This document shows, one piece after another, positions 35,801 through 47,200 of a stretch of 64,000 bases of DNA. This stretch comes from Amaranthus tricolor (Eukaryota > Streptophyta > Magnoliopsida > Caryophyllales > Amaranthaceae): positions 29,162,570 through 29,226,569 of the forward strand of contig NC_080050.1 in assembly GCF_026212465.1 (NCBI RefSeq), written 5' to 3'. A model generated the notes under the pieces. The model was not told the origin of the DNA. It saw only the letters and a list, made by a program, of their open reading frames with translations, and searched no databases. Each line of letters begins with the position of its first letter. The first letter of the stretch is position 1. A program made the translations under genes and the position numbers.

Positions 35801-38800
35801 AAAAGCTCAAGGAATCTATGGATAGTTTCTTATACAGAAACCCATCCTTCAGCATCAGGCTATCAAGGAACTCAAACATTTTTCCTGTGTCACGATCACG
35901 TCTGTACTGTATGAGCGGTCGGAACTCCCTGAAGTAGTCAAAGGTCAATATTTAACAATCAAATGAAAACCTACAAAAAGAACTCCACAATATAAACCAA
36001 GGTACTAAGACAGAAACAAAAAATATCCATTACTCCAAATCACTAGAGCTTATCAATCTTGCAGCTGGTATAGAACCTTTTGTTCTCTTCAAACTTACTC
36101 CCCCGCCCTGCAAGCAATTTTAAAAACATTCAAACGTAATGAAAATGGCGTACAGCACATATACCTCAAACATAATAAGTTATCAATCCAGAGATAGAGT
36201 TGAGCACTTCTAAAAAAAAGCTTTTACATAAGACTAGGGATATCCAACATAATCAATGCTACTTAATCCAATATCTCAATTCACAATCAGCCTGAAATTC
36301 ACTTATTTCAATTCCTAATTTGCAGAAGGCAGAGAAATAGTAGATTTAGGCAACACCAGACGTAATACTTCACGGTTGAAAGAGGTGTGCCATGTACAAC
36401 ACAATTTACGAACAAAGCATAAATTTATTAGACTGATAAATTATATGTATCACAGCAAGAAAATAAAACAAATGAAACCAAAAGTATAACTCAAAAAATC
36501 TAACTAAAAGCAAACAACATCAACACCCCATGCCTCTGAAAAGGCTTCTCATTAATCTTTGATCTAATATAAACGACCATCTGCTACATCAGTTTTGCAC
36601 AAGAAAGAGAAGCACGAGTGATAATAATTTTCGCCCATCATTATCTTATGATCATGACAACATTCCATTATATAATATGCACACATAGACACAATCACTT
36701 ATATACACACTTTGAACAAATAAAACCCTTTTTGAGTATCATCAATCAAATAAAGAAACGAAAATAGATAAATTAGAGAGTAGAACATTTGTCATTACAT
36801 ATTTCTCAGTAAGAGCTTGAAGATCAATTCTTGGGATCAACTTTACTGTTGCTCTTTTTCGCTCATTGTTGACGGCCACCACCTAGAAAAAAATGGGTTC
36901 TGCTAAACAAGCAAGTACTACAAATTGTTGACTGCATGCTAGTTGAATAATAGATATCAAACCTGTGCTAAGTCACCCCTGTAGATTCCATTCTTTACCC
37001 GTGCCCATGTGCCCTCTTTGACTTCACTATGCCTCTTTCTAACAACCAAAAGTTGAGCGACTTCATTTGATGGAACTTGTGTCACAAGGCTATAGTAAAC
37101 GTCCGCGAGCTGGTGACATGCCTGAACCAACATTTATATTAATAAATTCTCAGGGAAGAGGTTGCATATAAGGGAGAGAGTATATCAAACAGCGTGTTAA
37201 ATTCAAAATTACCGCAACAACATCAGATTGCTTTTCGGCTTCAACAAAGACAAACCCTTTAACGTGTTCAGCAGCAAACGCAGATATTATCTGGAGCTTA
37301 GTTCCTAAATTACTCATATCTACATACTTTTGTATCAAACAGAAAACAGTATTTTTCTCTCGTCCAACCTGAAGTCGAGGAAGAAAAGCAATATTAAAAG
37401 AAATCAGAGGATGCAGAATAACTGGACACAGTGCAAAGAAAACTAAAGAACTTAACTATTCAAGTAATGCATAAACAATTACAAAGATCAGACCTTGCAT
37501 TTGACTTTCCAGATAGTGGGTTCTGCAGAAGGCATGATAAAATCCTTGTCAAAGGATCTTTTGGAGTCAATGTCATCTTCAGCATACCTAACATGTGATC
37601 CCCTATAACGCTCTTTTAGCATTTTTTCAAGTTCATCCCCACTCAACTCTTCCTCTTTAGGGAAAAAAGGTGGGACATTGTCGTATCTTCCAGGTTCACG
37701 TTTCACTTTAGAATCATAATAATCGTCTATGAAATCTGCACAGTAACACAAATCATAAGCATATCATTAGAACTGAATAACACTACACCAAAAGACTGAC
37801 ACATGGAATCTACTATAACACACATAAAAACATGTTTTATATAGGGGTGTTTATTTTGGCAGAAAATCATTTCCCTCGGAAAAAAGAAGGAAGAATATTT
37901 TCCAATGAAAAATGTACATAATATTTATTTTTCTTTTGTCTCATTGATGGATACTCTTGGGAAAATAGACGTGTTGGTTAGCGAAGAGTAGAAAACAATT
38001 GATTTCCTTTCATTTTTGGAGGAAAATGTCTGGGAAGCCATAAAAAACCTATTCTACTCAAGATTTTCATTTTATTTCCCTTGTCAAACCAACGGAAAAT
38101 GAGGAAATACAATTTCCAGAATACAATTTCCAGGAAAATCTTGTCTTAAGCCAAACACCCTGTTGATGTAAAGTTTATTTTTCTTGCAAAGGAAAGGGCC
38201 TGAAAACTTGGTTCAGCTCGATTTTCAAACTAGTTCAAAGATGGACTGTTAAATTTAGGAGTTAAAAAAAATTCTAATGGATATGGAAATGCAACAAATC
38301 AGAGCAGACACAAAAATGATGCGAGTACAATATTTCAATATTGCCAAGGTACAAGTGATAAACACCAATATTTTAGCCAAAAAATTACATGCAAGAGCCC
38401 TAAACTTAAACAATCAAGGAAAACTGATAAAATGGCGATTCAATGCAACCTAATCACAAAACAAACAAGCTTGAGAAAAAACCCTTAAAAATTAAGCTTT
38501 TACTTTAAAGATGAAAAGAAAAAAGACATCAAAATAAAGATAACAGCCACCGATATCATCAAAGAAAAAACAGAAAGAATTACACTAGACCAAAAGACTG
38601 ACACATTGAAGTATAACAACACACGCGAAACATGTATCATATAATGTTAAGTTTATATATTCTTAGTCTTACAAAGGAAAATAATTTCTAATGAATAATG
38701 AAATGCAACAAAATGGAGTAAACCTAAAAACCTGATACATAAACAAAGCTTAAACATTGTTAAGGTACAAATAACCAAATTATAAAAAAAATAAAAAATA

Positions 38801-39195
38801 AAAAAAAAAACTCAAAATTTAACCCATAAAATGACATGCAAATACCCTAAAACCGAAAAATCAAGGAAAGATGACAAAATGGAGAATTACTGCAACCTAA
38901 TCGCAGAACAAACGAGTTCAGAAGAAAAAAAAAAAAACCCTTAAAAAATCAAGCCTTTACTTTAATGATGAAAGTAAAAATGGCACCAAAATCAAATATG
39001 AAGTATACCAATATCATCAAAGAAATCGCTATCGCTATCACTGTCGTTATCTCCATCGAATTCGACCGCAGCGTCATCGAAGAACTGCACAACGCCGCGA
39101 TTTTTCCTCTTGCCATCACCAGCATTGTCATCGTCACCCCGTTTTCGTTTGCCAGACGAACTATCAAAAGCTATTCCTTTGCCCTTGGACGCCAT
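26865..39195 (-). CDS. KTF1: KTF1/RDM3 (SPT5-like), RNA-directed DNA methylation factor
   Basis: Nuclear SPT5-like protein that, in Arabidopsis, binds Pol V transcripts and AGO4 to guide DNA methylation. Nineteen exons on the minus strand: 39195-39009, 37735-37494, 37368-37213, 37121-36963, 36883-36799, 36107-36034, 35938-35581, 35491-35440, 35338-35183, 35095-34954, 34776-34677, 34599-34462, 34389-34335, 34244-34177, 32692-32623, 30695-30659, 30503-30443, 30047-29075 and 28560-26865. They total 4809 nt, 1602 aa plus stop. The N-terminus is acidic with a KRKR signal. An NGN domain lies at about 140-215 (VGREKNTVFCLIQKYV), KOW motifs near 225-255 (VKNGIYRGDLAQV), 495 (RQGIVKQIYRG) and 580-600 (VGQSVRIRIGPLKGY). 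From about residue 650 the chain is Gly/Ser-rich with dozens of WG/GW pairs, the AGO hook, plus an RGG-like stretch (FRGGRGEFGRDGG). This tail separates it from the general elongation factor SPT5. Confidence 0.95.
31736..32060 (+). repeat. SINE-like repeat of the 'GGGTC..CTAC' family in KTF1 intron
   Basis: Contains GATGGGGTCTACTACACAAG, CATATGGACTTTAAGACCTC and TCCAAGTCCTTTTTGGTGTC, words of a retroposon-type repeat widespread in plants. Related copies are at about 52505 and 57925. It lies in the long intron between KTF1 exons 15 and 16. Confidence 0.5.
37781..39050 (+). repeat. Tandem duplication across KTF1 intron 1 and exon 1 edge
   Basis: Unit A (37781-38580) and unit B (38581 to about 39050) align in order: both start ACACTANACCAAAAGACTGA, share CTTNCAAAGGAAA, ATGCAAC, AAATCAAGGAAA-like and CAACCTAATC words, and end near ATATCATCAAAGAAA. 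In unit B that end is the real 3' edge of KTF1 exon 1 (39009). Unit A therefore carries a decayed copy of the exon edge inside the intron. Unit A also has a 316-bp insertion that unit B lacks. Confidence 0.75.
37845..38160. mobile_element. MITE in KTF1 intron 1
   Basis: Starts GGGTGTTTATTTTGGCAGAA and ends with the reverse of GGGTGTTTGGCTTAAGACAA. About 316 bp, rich in GGAAAAT/ATTTTCC words, non-coding. Absent from the aligned position of duplicate unit B, which provides an approximate empty site. Confidence 0.7.
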
Positions 39196-39569
39196 TCCAC
39201 GCTTTGAGAGCTCAGTCAGTGTGACCTAGATTCATGAGAAAATGGCGTTGCAAAGGGGGAGAGTAGAATGAGAGAGAAAGAATAATTATTACTTTACTCG
39301 CTTTTTTCGTTGTTTAAAAGAGTAGAAATGGAAATGTTTCTTCTTATTTTTATTTTTTAATTTGAAAAATTGTTGATACTATACTAAATACTAGAGGTGA
39401 TCATGGGCGGCCCAGTCTACCGGCCCGGTCCGAAAAAGTGAGGGTTTGGGTGCCAAAATATGGAAATTTTAGAAAAAGTTGAGCGAAAAAATAAAAAAAT
39501 TAAGCAAATAAGCGAAATTCTAAACTTTTTCCAAAAGTAAGCGTCCAAACCCCAAAGCTGCGCTTTGGA

Positions 39570-39732
39570 GCTGTTCGCAGTTACTAACTGCGAACAACTA
39601 TAAAAGACAAAAGAGTTGTTCGCAGTTAGTAACTGCGAACAGCTATAAAAGACAAAAGAGTTGTTCGCAGTTAGTAACTGCGAAACAGTCTGTTTTGTCG
39701 TTTATAGCTGTTCGCAGTTACTAACTGCGGAC
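39570..39732. repeat. Palindrome array, left arm (4 units)
   Basis: Four units of 30-odd bp, each a near-perfect palindrome around GCAGTTASTAACTGC, separated by TATAAAAGACAAAAGAG. Inverted counterpart of 41043-41212. Confidence 0.9.
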
Positions 39733-39866
39733 AGCTAATTAATTTTTTTTTTTTCCTTTATTTTTGAGTTGTTGTTTGTTGTAATTGCATCTAGAGACAT
39801 TAGAATAGGTAATTACAAGTCGATGTAATATTAACTAAAACTAACACGAACACAGCAGTAGAGGAG

Positions 39867-40671
39867 ATGGATCCAGCAGCTCCAGGACCCCTAGACCCTA
39901 GTGTGTTAACCATGCAGCATGAGCACAGGAGTACTCCTCTTTGGGATGCCCAGGTTAGTTAACGATAGTTATGATTTACATTTTACTATTGCGTACATAC
40001 AAGTAACTTATTTATACTTCTACTAGAGCGCGTAATGCGCCAATATGGGTTGGTACAGGGCATTCCACCGCCTTGTGACACTGAACCCCGGCTGCACCTA
40101 ATTTCGCGAAGAAATCAAGCTGGGGCTAACTGGATGGAGATCAACGGGCGCCACATCGCTCGTTGGGATCATAGACTTGAGCTGCTGGCACAAGGTGCGC
40201 CGATCGATGTTGTCGGCGCACCTACTACACCTGACTATATGCCGTGGTTCCTTTCCATCACGCGCCGATGGATGACACCACGTGCCATCTTGGAAGCAGC
40301 ACATTACGCACCTGCTGCGCCTACGATGACCCAATTTGTAAGTCTTCATTTGCATTTATTTGATTAAGTTGCCAATTAAATAATAAAATGTTACATTATC
40401 TAAATATTAATTCCAGGCACAAGGTGCGGCAAACGTGATGCGGTACAGCTAGGAGGAGCCGGTGAGGGAGATTGCGCATGGCATGCTCGTCGGCTCGCAG
40501 TTCCAGCACTTCATACCGGAAGTCGCTGCACAACACTCACCGACTATCTCCCATACGCACATGGCATGCTCTCCTTCTTATGACTACCATTTGGAGGAGA
40601 TTGATCATTCATATCCCGTTGATGCTGCGGGGACCTCGCAGGCTGGGCCATCACAGCCATCACAGTACTAG
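39867..40671 (+). pseudogene. Captured plant-mobile-domain (PMD) gene fragment
   Basis: Remnant of a MAIN-like/PP7-like plant mobile domain protein, a family often carried by transposons. Apparent exons: 39867-39953 (MDPAAPGPLDPSVLTMQHEH onward, donor GTTAGT), 40029-40337 (starts RVMRQYGLVQGIPPPCDTEP; includes NGRHIARWDHRLELLAQG and PWFLSITRRWMTP) and from 40417. All join in phase 0. The RQYGLVQ..PPPC and W..R....PWF signatures are typical of the C-terminal side of PMD. Exon 3 has an in-frame TAG at about 40450, then 70 more codons to a second stop at 40671. The N-terminal two thirds of PMD are missing. It could be transcribed, but a functional protein is unlikely. Confidence 0.75.
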
Positions 40672-41042
40672 TCCCCTCCACTGCCAGAGCGTCACGCGAA
40701 CGTCTCTTTCTATCGTAGGAGGCGAAGGAGACCAACTCAGTTGGATAAGGTAGATGAGGGTTCGTGAGCGTTAACGATTACCTTTTGTGTATTTGGATCG
40801 ACTATGTACATATATATATATTTTAATTGACTTGTATATTTCAAACATTTGTGTATATTTTTTTGTATATACATATTTAATTACTTTATCATAAGCCCCA
40901 AACTTTGACTTATGAATGATCGGAGTTTTGGCGATGAATCATGCCGCCTTAAAAATACATCGACTTGTAATTACCTATTCTAATGTCTCTAGTGCAATTA
41001 CAACAAACAACAACTCAAAAATAAAGGAAAAAAAAATTAATT

Positions 41043-41212
41043 AGCTGTCCGCAGTTAGTAACTGCGAACAGCTATAAAAGACAAAACAGACTGTTCGCAG
41101 TTACTAACTGCGAACAACTCTTTTGTCTTTTATAGCTGTTCGCAGTTGCTAACTGCGAACAGCTCTTTTGTCTTTTATAGCTGTTCGCAGTTAGTAACTG
41201 CGAACAGCTCCA
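41043..41212. repeat. Palindrome array, right arm (4 units)
   Basis: Four palindromic units (GCAGTTAGTAACTGC, GCAGTTACTAACTGC, GCAGTTGCTAACTGC, GCAGTTAGTAACTGC) mirroring the left arm. Each unit could form its own hairpin, and the two arms can pair with each other. Confidence 0.9.
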
Positions 41213-41936
41213 AAGCACAGCTTTGGGGTTTGGACGCTTACTTTTGGGAAAAGTTTAGAATTTCGCTTATTTGCTTAATTTTTTTTATTTTTTCGCTCAA
41301 CTTTTTCTAAAATTCAAAATATGGCCCGATGGGCGGGTTTGAGCAGAAAATAAGTGGCCCGATTTTTTTGGGACGGGTTTGGGATTTGGTGTTTGGCCCA
41401 CACGTCGGCCCGGCCCGAAAAAGTGCTTATTTATGATTTGCATTTTAAATTTGTTTTATATTATGTATAATATGTAACAATTGTATTTGTTTATTTCAAT
41501 TATTTGTAATTTGTGTTTTAAATTATGTATAATATGCAACAATTGTATTTGTTTATTTTAATTATTTGTAATTTGTGTTTTTAATTATATATAAATAATA
41601 TATAACATAGGCCCGCAAGCCCGCATATTACGGGTTTGGGCAGGAACTTTTAGGCCCGCCCTCGGCCTGCCCCGCATCAATGGGCAGTTTTTCCCTCCCG
41701 GTCCGGCCCCGCGTTTGATCACCTCTACTAAATACTAATCTAACATTCGGCCGCATATAATCATATCTTTGAATTATTATACACTATTTTGTTATGTATT
41801 TTCTTCGATCTATTTTAACCATCACAGTTTCACTCCTAAACTATCACGTTCCACTTTTCTCTTTTCACATTGGTTATATTAGATGCAAATACATGAACTA
41901 TTAAAGATAAAGATTATTAAAAAATACTAAATAGTA

Positions 41937-42365
41937 CTCCCTTTATTCTCCGTCCCTTAAAGAAGTTCATATAACGAATGTTCACGGGAATTAAGAAAAC
42001 TATAATTTTAGACAGTGGATGTATTATTTTATTGAATAATAAATTTGATGTAGAATAGTGGTACCATAAACATTAAAAATATATAAAAAGACTGTTAGTG
42101 CTAAAAATATGAGGACCAATACAACTAATAAAAAAATATTTTTATAAAGTTAATGGGAAACATATGAAGACCATAAGCAATATAAAAATATTAAAATAAA
42201 GTTTGTGGAAGATATATAAGAAACATAAGCGTTGTTGAAATATTAAAATGATGATGAATAAAGTTAATTTTGTCTAAAATTTGTAATATAAATAGATTCT
42301 TTATGACAACAACAAATGAAAAATCTTTAAGTGGTAAATGGAAACTTCTTAAGGAACGAAGGGAG
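41937..42365. mobile_element. Stowaway-type MITE
   Basis: Left end CTCCCTTTATTCTCCGTCCC, right end (reverse strand) CTCCCTTCGTTCCTTAAGAA, flanked by TA on both sides (41935-41936 and 42366-42367). The CTCCCT..GTCCC terminus with TA duplication defines the Stowaway/mariner group. 429 bp, non-coding. Confidence 0.85.
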
Positions 42366-42467
42366 TAGTAATCAATACGTGAAATTATTCATAGTTAATG
42401 AGTGAAAAGTTAGATTAATTTCGATAATTTTTTATTTTTATTTTTCGATTAAAAGGTTTTTTGATAA

Positions 42468-42720
42468 ATGAGTTGTTTTTGTTTCCGACTTTTGACTTTT
42501 TGTTTGCCAAACAATCAGCAAAGGGTTAGGCTTTTAAGCCAATGGAAATGTCAGTACTTGGTAAATTAGATAGTCAAAACAACTATTGATACAAATCAAC
42601 TACAACAACAATTAAATCAAGTGACAAAATTAAGTGGTTAAATTTATCAAACACCAAATGTCACTTTTTCAATTGAATTTCAACCATAAACTATCAGTCA
42701 TTTATCAAACACCAAAAAAA
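42468..42720. mobile_element. MITE-like element downstream of APC5
   Basis: Inverted ends: left TTTTTTGATAAATGAG, right CATTTATCAAACACCAAAA. AT-rich, non-coding, about 250 bp. Target duplication not clear. Confidence 0.5.
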
Positions 42721-43554
42721 CAAAAGGCTAAAGTTATTTTTTTAATCCGCATTAGCCAAACATCCTTTTTTGGAATAAAGGAATTATCTTATCCTTTGGA
42801 TCTTTAACTTTTAAGCAAATGTCACTTTTTCTCCTCATTCCAGCCATTCGATCTAGATGTATACACAGTCCGATTAATCGAACCAAAATACATATTTTTT
42901 TTCTCAAATTAATTATACAATAAACACAAGGTCCCAAAATAATGGTCAAAGATTAACAATCCGTTACAGATTTTTTCTAACACTTGACAACGGTATTGTT
43001 CTAACACAAGCTGTGAAATACTACCTGTTGGCTGTTATTACAAGTGAATCAAAAAAAAAAAAAAACCAGTTTGTTAATGAGAAAAAGAAAATAGGTTGAA
43101 ACTTAATCAACCACTTCAATATTTGTTTCAATGTCTCTGACAAAATAAAGGAAACTTCACATCTTTAGCTTAATTGACATGTTCAACTGCAAACTTGAGC
43201 AGAATATCACTTATCTAGGAAGTACATAAATGATGAATACTCTAAGCCGGATATTGCGTAAGTTGTACTGAACTACATCGAATTTAAGAATCTTCACAAT
43301 GCTAATTACAAACTCACTTTGCTCCTGATTGGAGGTAGAACCACCCAAAAGGGTTCGATGTTCCCGCCTCTACATTATATCAACTGTGATACCGCTACAA
43401 TGTCCAGAGCTGTGTTTGTGTTTCCTTTATGAGGTTCAATGTTCAGCACCTTGCAATCAGATGAGACTTTTGCCAACTGTTTGTTCTCGAGTATCAGAGT
43501 AGATTATGCTTTCAGAAATGAAAATACCAGAGTACTGTCGGAGCTTGTGCTCGT

Positions 43555-44176
43555 CTATTTCATGTTCAAAATATCATCCTCCGAATCTTGAGGAGTTTTC
43601 AAAGCAATGATATGATTCTTAAAGGAGGCTGCAGTACTTTCCCTTTCGGGGAAGTAACCCAATTTGTCATAGACCATAGCCAATAGATAGTAAGCCTCAG
43701 CAGCTAACTCATGATACTGCAAAATACAACACATCCTAAGTCCTGTATGCACTTTAGAAAAATCATCTCCGGTTTTCAAAACAGCACTGGTTTAATACTG
43801 TCAATGTAAGTCACATTCTATCGGATAATGCCTGAGCATGAAAGCTTAAAGAGAGGGTAGTCGCTACTCGTTACTAATAAGCTTTCAAAAGCTTATGCAA
43901 CAACATTGGAATGTTTTCTCATCTTAAGCATTTCCGTTGTTTTTGGAACGTTTTCTCATCTTAAGCAGTTTCGTTGTTTTTGAACAGAACGCAAGCGGGT
44001 AAAATAGATAGTACAATAAAATAAATACTCACCTCCAGAAGTTCAAGCTCTTTACAGGCTTCCTTTAAAGGAGTGAGCACTACCTCTGGTGCTTGACCCA
44101 CTAGAACATGAAAATCCAAAGTTAGCAATATATAATTACAGGTTAAGTAGACAATTTATCTGGCCATCAGCATATT

Positions 44177-44214
<38 letters not shown>

Positions 44215-47200
44215 GGGAGGGAGAAGATATAAGACCTGAGTAACTAGCATCAGATAGATGACATTTAGCTTCTATAATGTGCGCCCGTGCACGAAGCTCC
44301 AAACCTCCATGGCCAAGAATCATTGGGAAAGTTCCATGAAGGAGTGAAAGAGCACTTTGAGCTTCACTTGCTCCAAATGAAAGCCACAGCTCAGCCAGCG
44401 TGAGTGTTGCAGATGCTTTGAGAAGATCCAAGTTGAATGTTTGGCAAAAGAATATACTTGCCAAGGCATATGGGAGGCCTAAAGTAGCATTTCCTGATTT
44501 CTGATAGTTTGAGATAGAGATCAATATGTCTATCTTTTAAATAAAATAACTTCTATTAGAGAACAAAAAAAAAGATGCAAAAACACAGAAGGGTAGGGGT
44601 AGAAGGCTCCATCAAAAATATGTCGGGGAGGGAACTCCTGGAAGCCACTAGACCTTTAGTACAAAGAAATGGTAAAAACACAACCTGACCCCATAAAATT
44701 GCTAGAGTAGATGCCCATTGCCTATATATGTTATACATTTCATCTTTAACCAAATTACCCATGAAAGATGCTGCTCACAGAACATTATAGATTTACAGTA
44801 ATACTTTATGATTTATATAATTTTCAATACTTTGTAAAATATATTCTATAAAATTATATTATGCATGAAACAGACATTAAAGATTAATAAAAATAATTAT
44901 AACATATCAGCAGATCTACAAATATCACAACATAATTCCCAAAGCCTCAATCCCTAAATATGTGATCGGCTGCATCAGCCAAAAAATATAAACGTGAGAT
45001 TGTCGGCTTCTTTGTGGCAGCCTATACTCTATAGGCTAAATTCATGTCAAATTGTGTCGTGGTCCATGTGTGCATCACCACGAAAACATAACCCGGCCCT
45101 CAAACTGCCTGAATGAGGGCTGACCAGTGTCATCTCTAAGTGTGCCCATTTACAGCAAAAGTTCACATATCACAATTCACATAGTTGATACATGACCTTC
45201 TACAAACACAATGCACTAGTGATGTCAAGCAATCTCCGATACTACATAGTACTATTTTAAGCTTCATCAGCACAAGTGTGCAAGGTTCTCTCCTTGAATA
45301 GGATCCTATGCTAGGTTGCAGTAAAGTCTTATTCCCTATGTCCCTATAAATTTGCTCCTTCTATATAGGTTTGTCCCGCTTACTTCACATCCTTTCCTTT
45401 CTTTTGGCAATAATCCTACTCTTCTTTTTATCTCATCCACAAACTTATTCTCTCACTTCATCTCATCCACTCATTTCTTCCACCCATTTGTGTTTTGTCT
45501 AATTCTTCAACTACAAATTAACATTACACCCAATAAAGAGGTGCTATTTGGGGACAGAGGAGGTATCTATTTGGCGATGCTTGAATGCAAGTTTTAATTG
45601 GGTTAGGTATTTTATCCACTAGATATATGTTCAGTTAGATGTCATTTAAATTATCCAATTATGTATTTGATTAGTATGCCAAATATTAAACTTACTAGAG
45701 CATGACGTCAATAAGAAACATTACAAAATCCCTCCCCCAAATATTAAGGAGCATGCATTACGTAGTAATTCAGGCACACTTTCCATATTCTTTCATTTAG
45801 GCTGTTGGAGAGTTTCCACTCTACTTATTCAATGGAGGGATCTCCTAATATTATATTTCATAAACCATACTGGTCATATAAGACATCATATAGAAATACG
45901 ATACACTTTTTGTAAATGCTACGGATGCAAAATGATTAGCTTCAAAAAATATTCAGTACCTTGTGGATTTCAGCTAGTAATAGTAGAATTGATGCATTTT
46001 CAACCTGCAAATTGAACTTGTAGCATGTGCAAAAGAGGGAGTGTGCAACTTGCATTGCCTGCATTAAACATCATCTGTAAGTATTGGAATACATAGCATA
46101 GCGAGAGCATGATAACACTGCAACCAAACAGACACAGCTTAATCTTTAAGACGTGAAATCCAGTTCAGTTGAAATCCAAAAAGATCTGTAAGAGAGTAAT
46201 AAACCAGAACAATTCACAGATTCCACTGAGATCAAAACGCAAGTATAAAAATGAATAGCCTACAGAACACATGAAACTACATTTGTAACCTAGCAGCAAC
46301 ATCAATCCGATCGTTATGCTCAGATATATGGAATCCATTTCAATAGCAGTGTGAAAGAAATAGACCAGACGAATCCCTAACCCTATTAAATATTTGTCTG
46401 GAGCAATTGATTGAGAGCATTGTTATTTATAAATAACAGGACACTATTATAAAAAAAAACTCTACAAGGAAACAATATCCACATCCCTCTAGAAGACAAG
46501 ATAAGGCCTACAATGGAAGGAAGAAGATTACAACCTGGCTAAACTGATTTGCAGCTAGCAATGTCCGAGCTTGGCGCAGGCTAGCTTCAGTCTTTAAATC
46601 CACATCGACACCAGTAACAGGGGATGCCAAAGCACCAAGCTCATCACATACTTGTTGAGCAAGCTTTAAATTTCCTCTGTATAAGGGTCCCATTAACTAT
46701 GAGCACAACACCAGCTTAAATAGCACTATATTGGATTATATATAGCGCTCTCAAAGTTTCATATGGATCATGCCACTTATACTACAAAAAGACAAACCTA
46801 TGCAACGCATGCTCGTGGAAAAGCTGAAGTTTCAAAAGAGAAACTCGTGATTTTGAGATCACATGGAACTTCTCCTCTACTGTTCTGAATGCAACATATG
46901 CTTCTGCATTATAACACAGATATGCTATAAGTTCAAGGACAATGCTTTCCCTTTTAATACGCCAACATAGAACTTTACTAGAATAACAATTAGAAATGGC
47001 AATCTCTAGAATCAGAAGACACAAGGAAGCAAAACAAGTACTCAGTCATAACCTCACCCCTGTAGCCCTTATATGCAGCAAGATTTTGGACAAGCTTTAC
47101 ACAAGCTAAGGCAAGATCATCCAAGCTGAAGTAGCCCATGGGATTTAGCAAAGGAACAATAAAAACAACAATAAACTCAATGAATATATGCATAATATGA

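Larger units (their letters stand above)
39464..41315. mobile_element. Mutator-like element with ~360-bp TIRs and gene cargo
   Basis: Flanked by a perfect 9-bp duplication AAAATATGG (39455-39463 and 41316-41324). The inverted repeats run about 39464-39826 and 40955-41315. They begin AATTTTAGAAAAAGTTGAGC, pass through AAGCGTCCAAACCCCAAAGC, then four palindromes of the type TTCGCAGTTAGTAACTGCGA, and end in TAATTACAAGTCGATGTA. No transposase is present. The interior (about 1.1 kb) carries a broken plant-mobile-domain gene. It is nested in the hAT element at 39392. Layout and cargo fit a Pack-MULE. Confidence 0.92.
39392..41727. mobile_element. hAT-type MITE, split by a nested element
   Basis: Terminal inverted repeat TAGAGGTGATCA at the left and TGATCACCTCTA at the right, flanked by a perfect 8-bp duplication CTAAATAC (39384-39391 and 41728-41735), the signature of hAT elements. 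Without the nested insertion the element is about 475 bp, GC-rich, with repeated GGCCCGGCCCG-like words. It begins 197 bp upstream of the KTF1 start codon. Confidence 0.92.
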
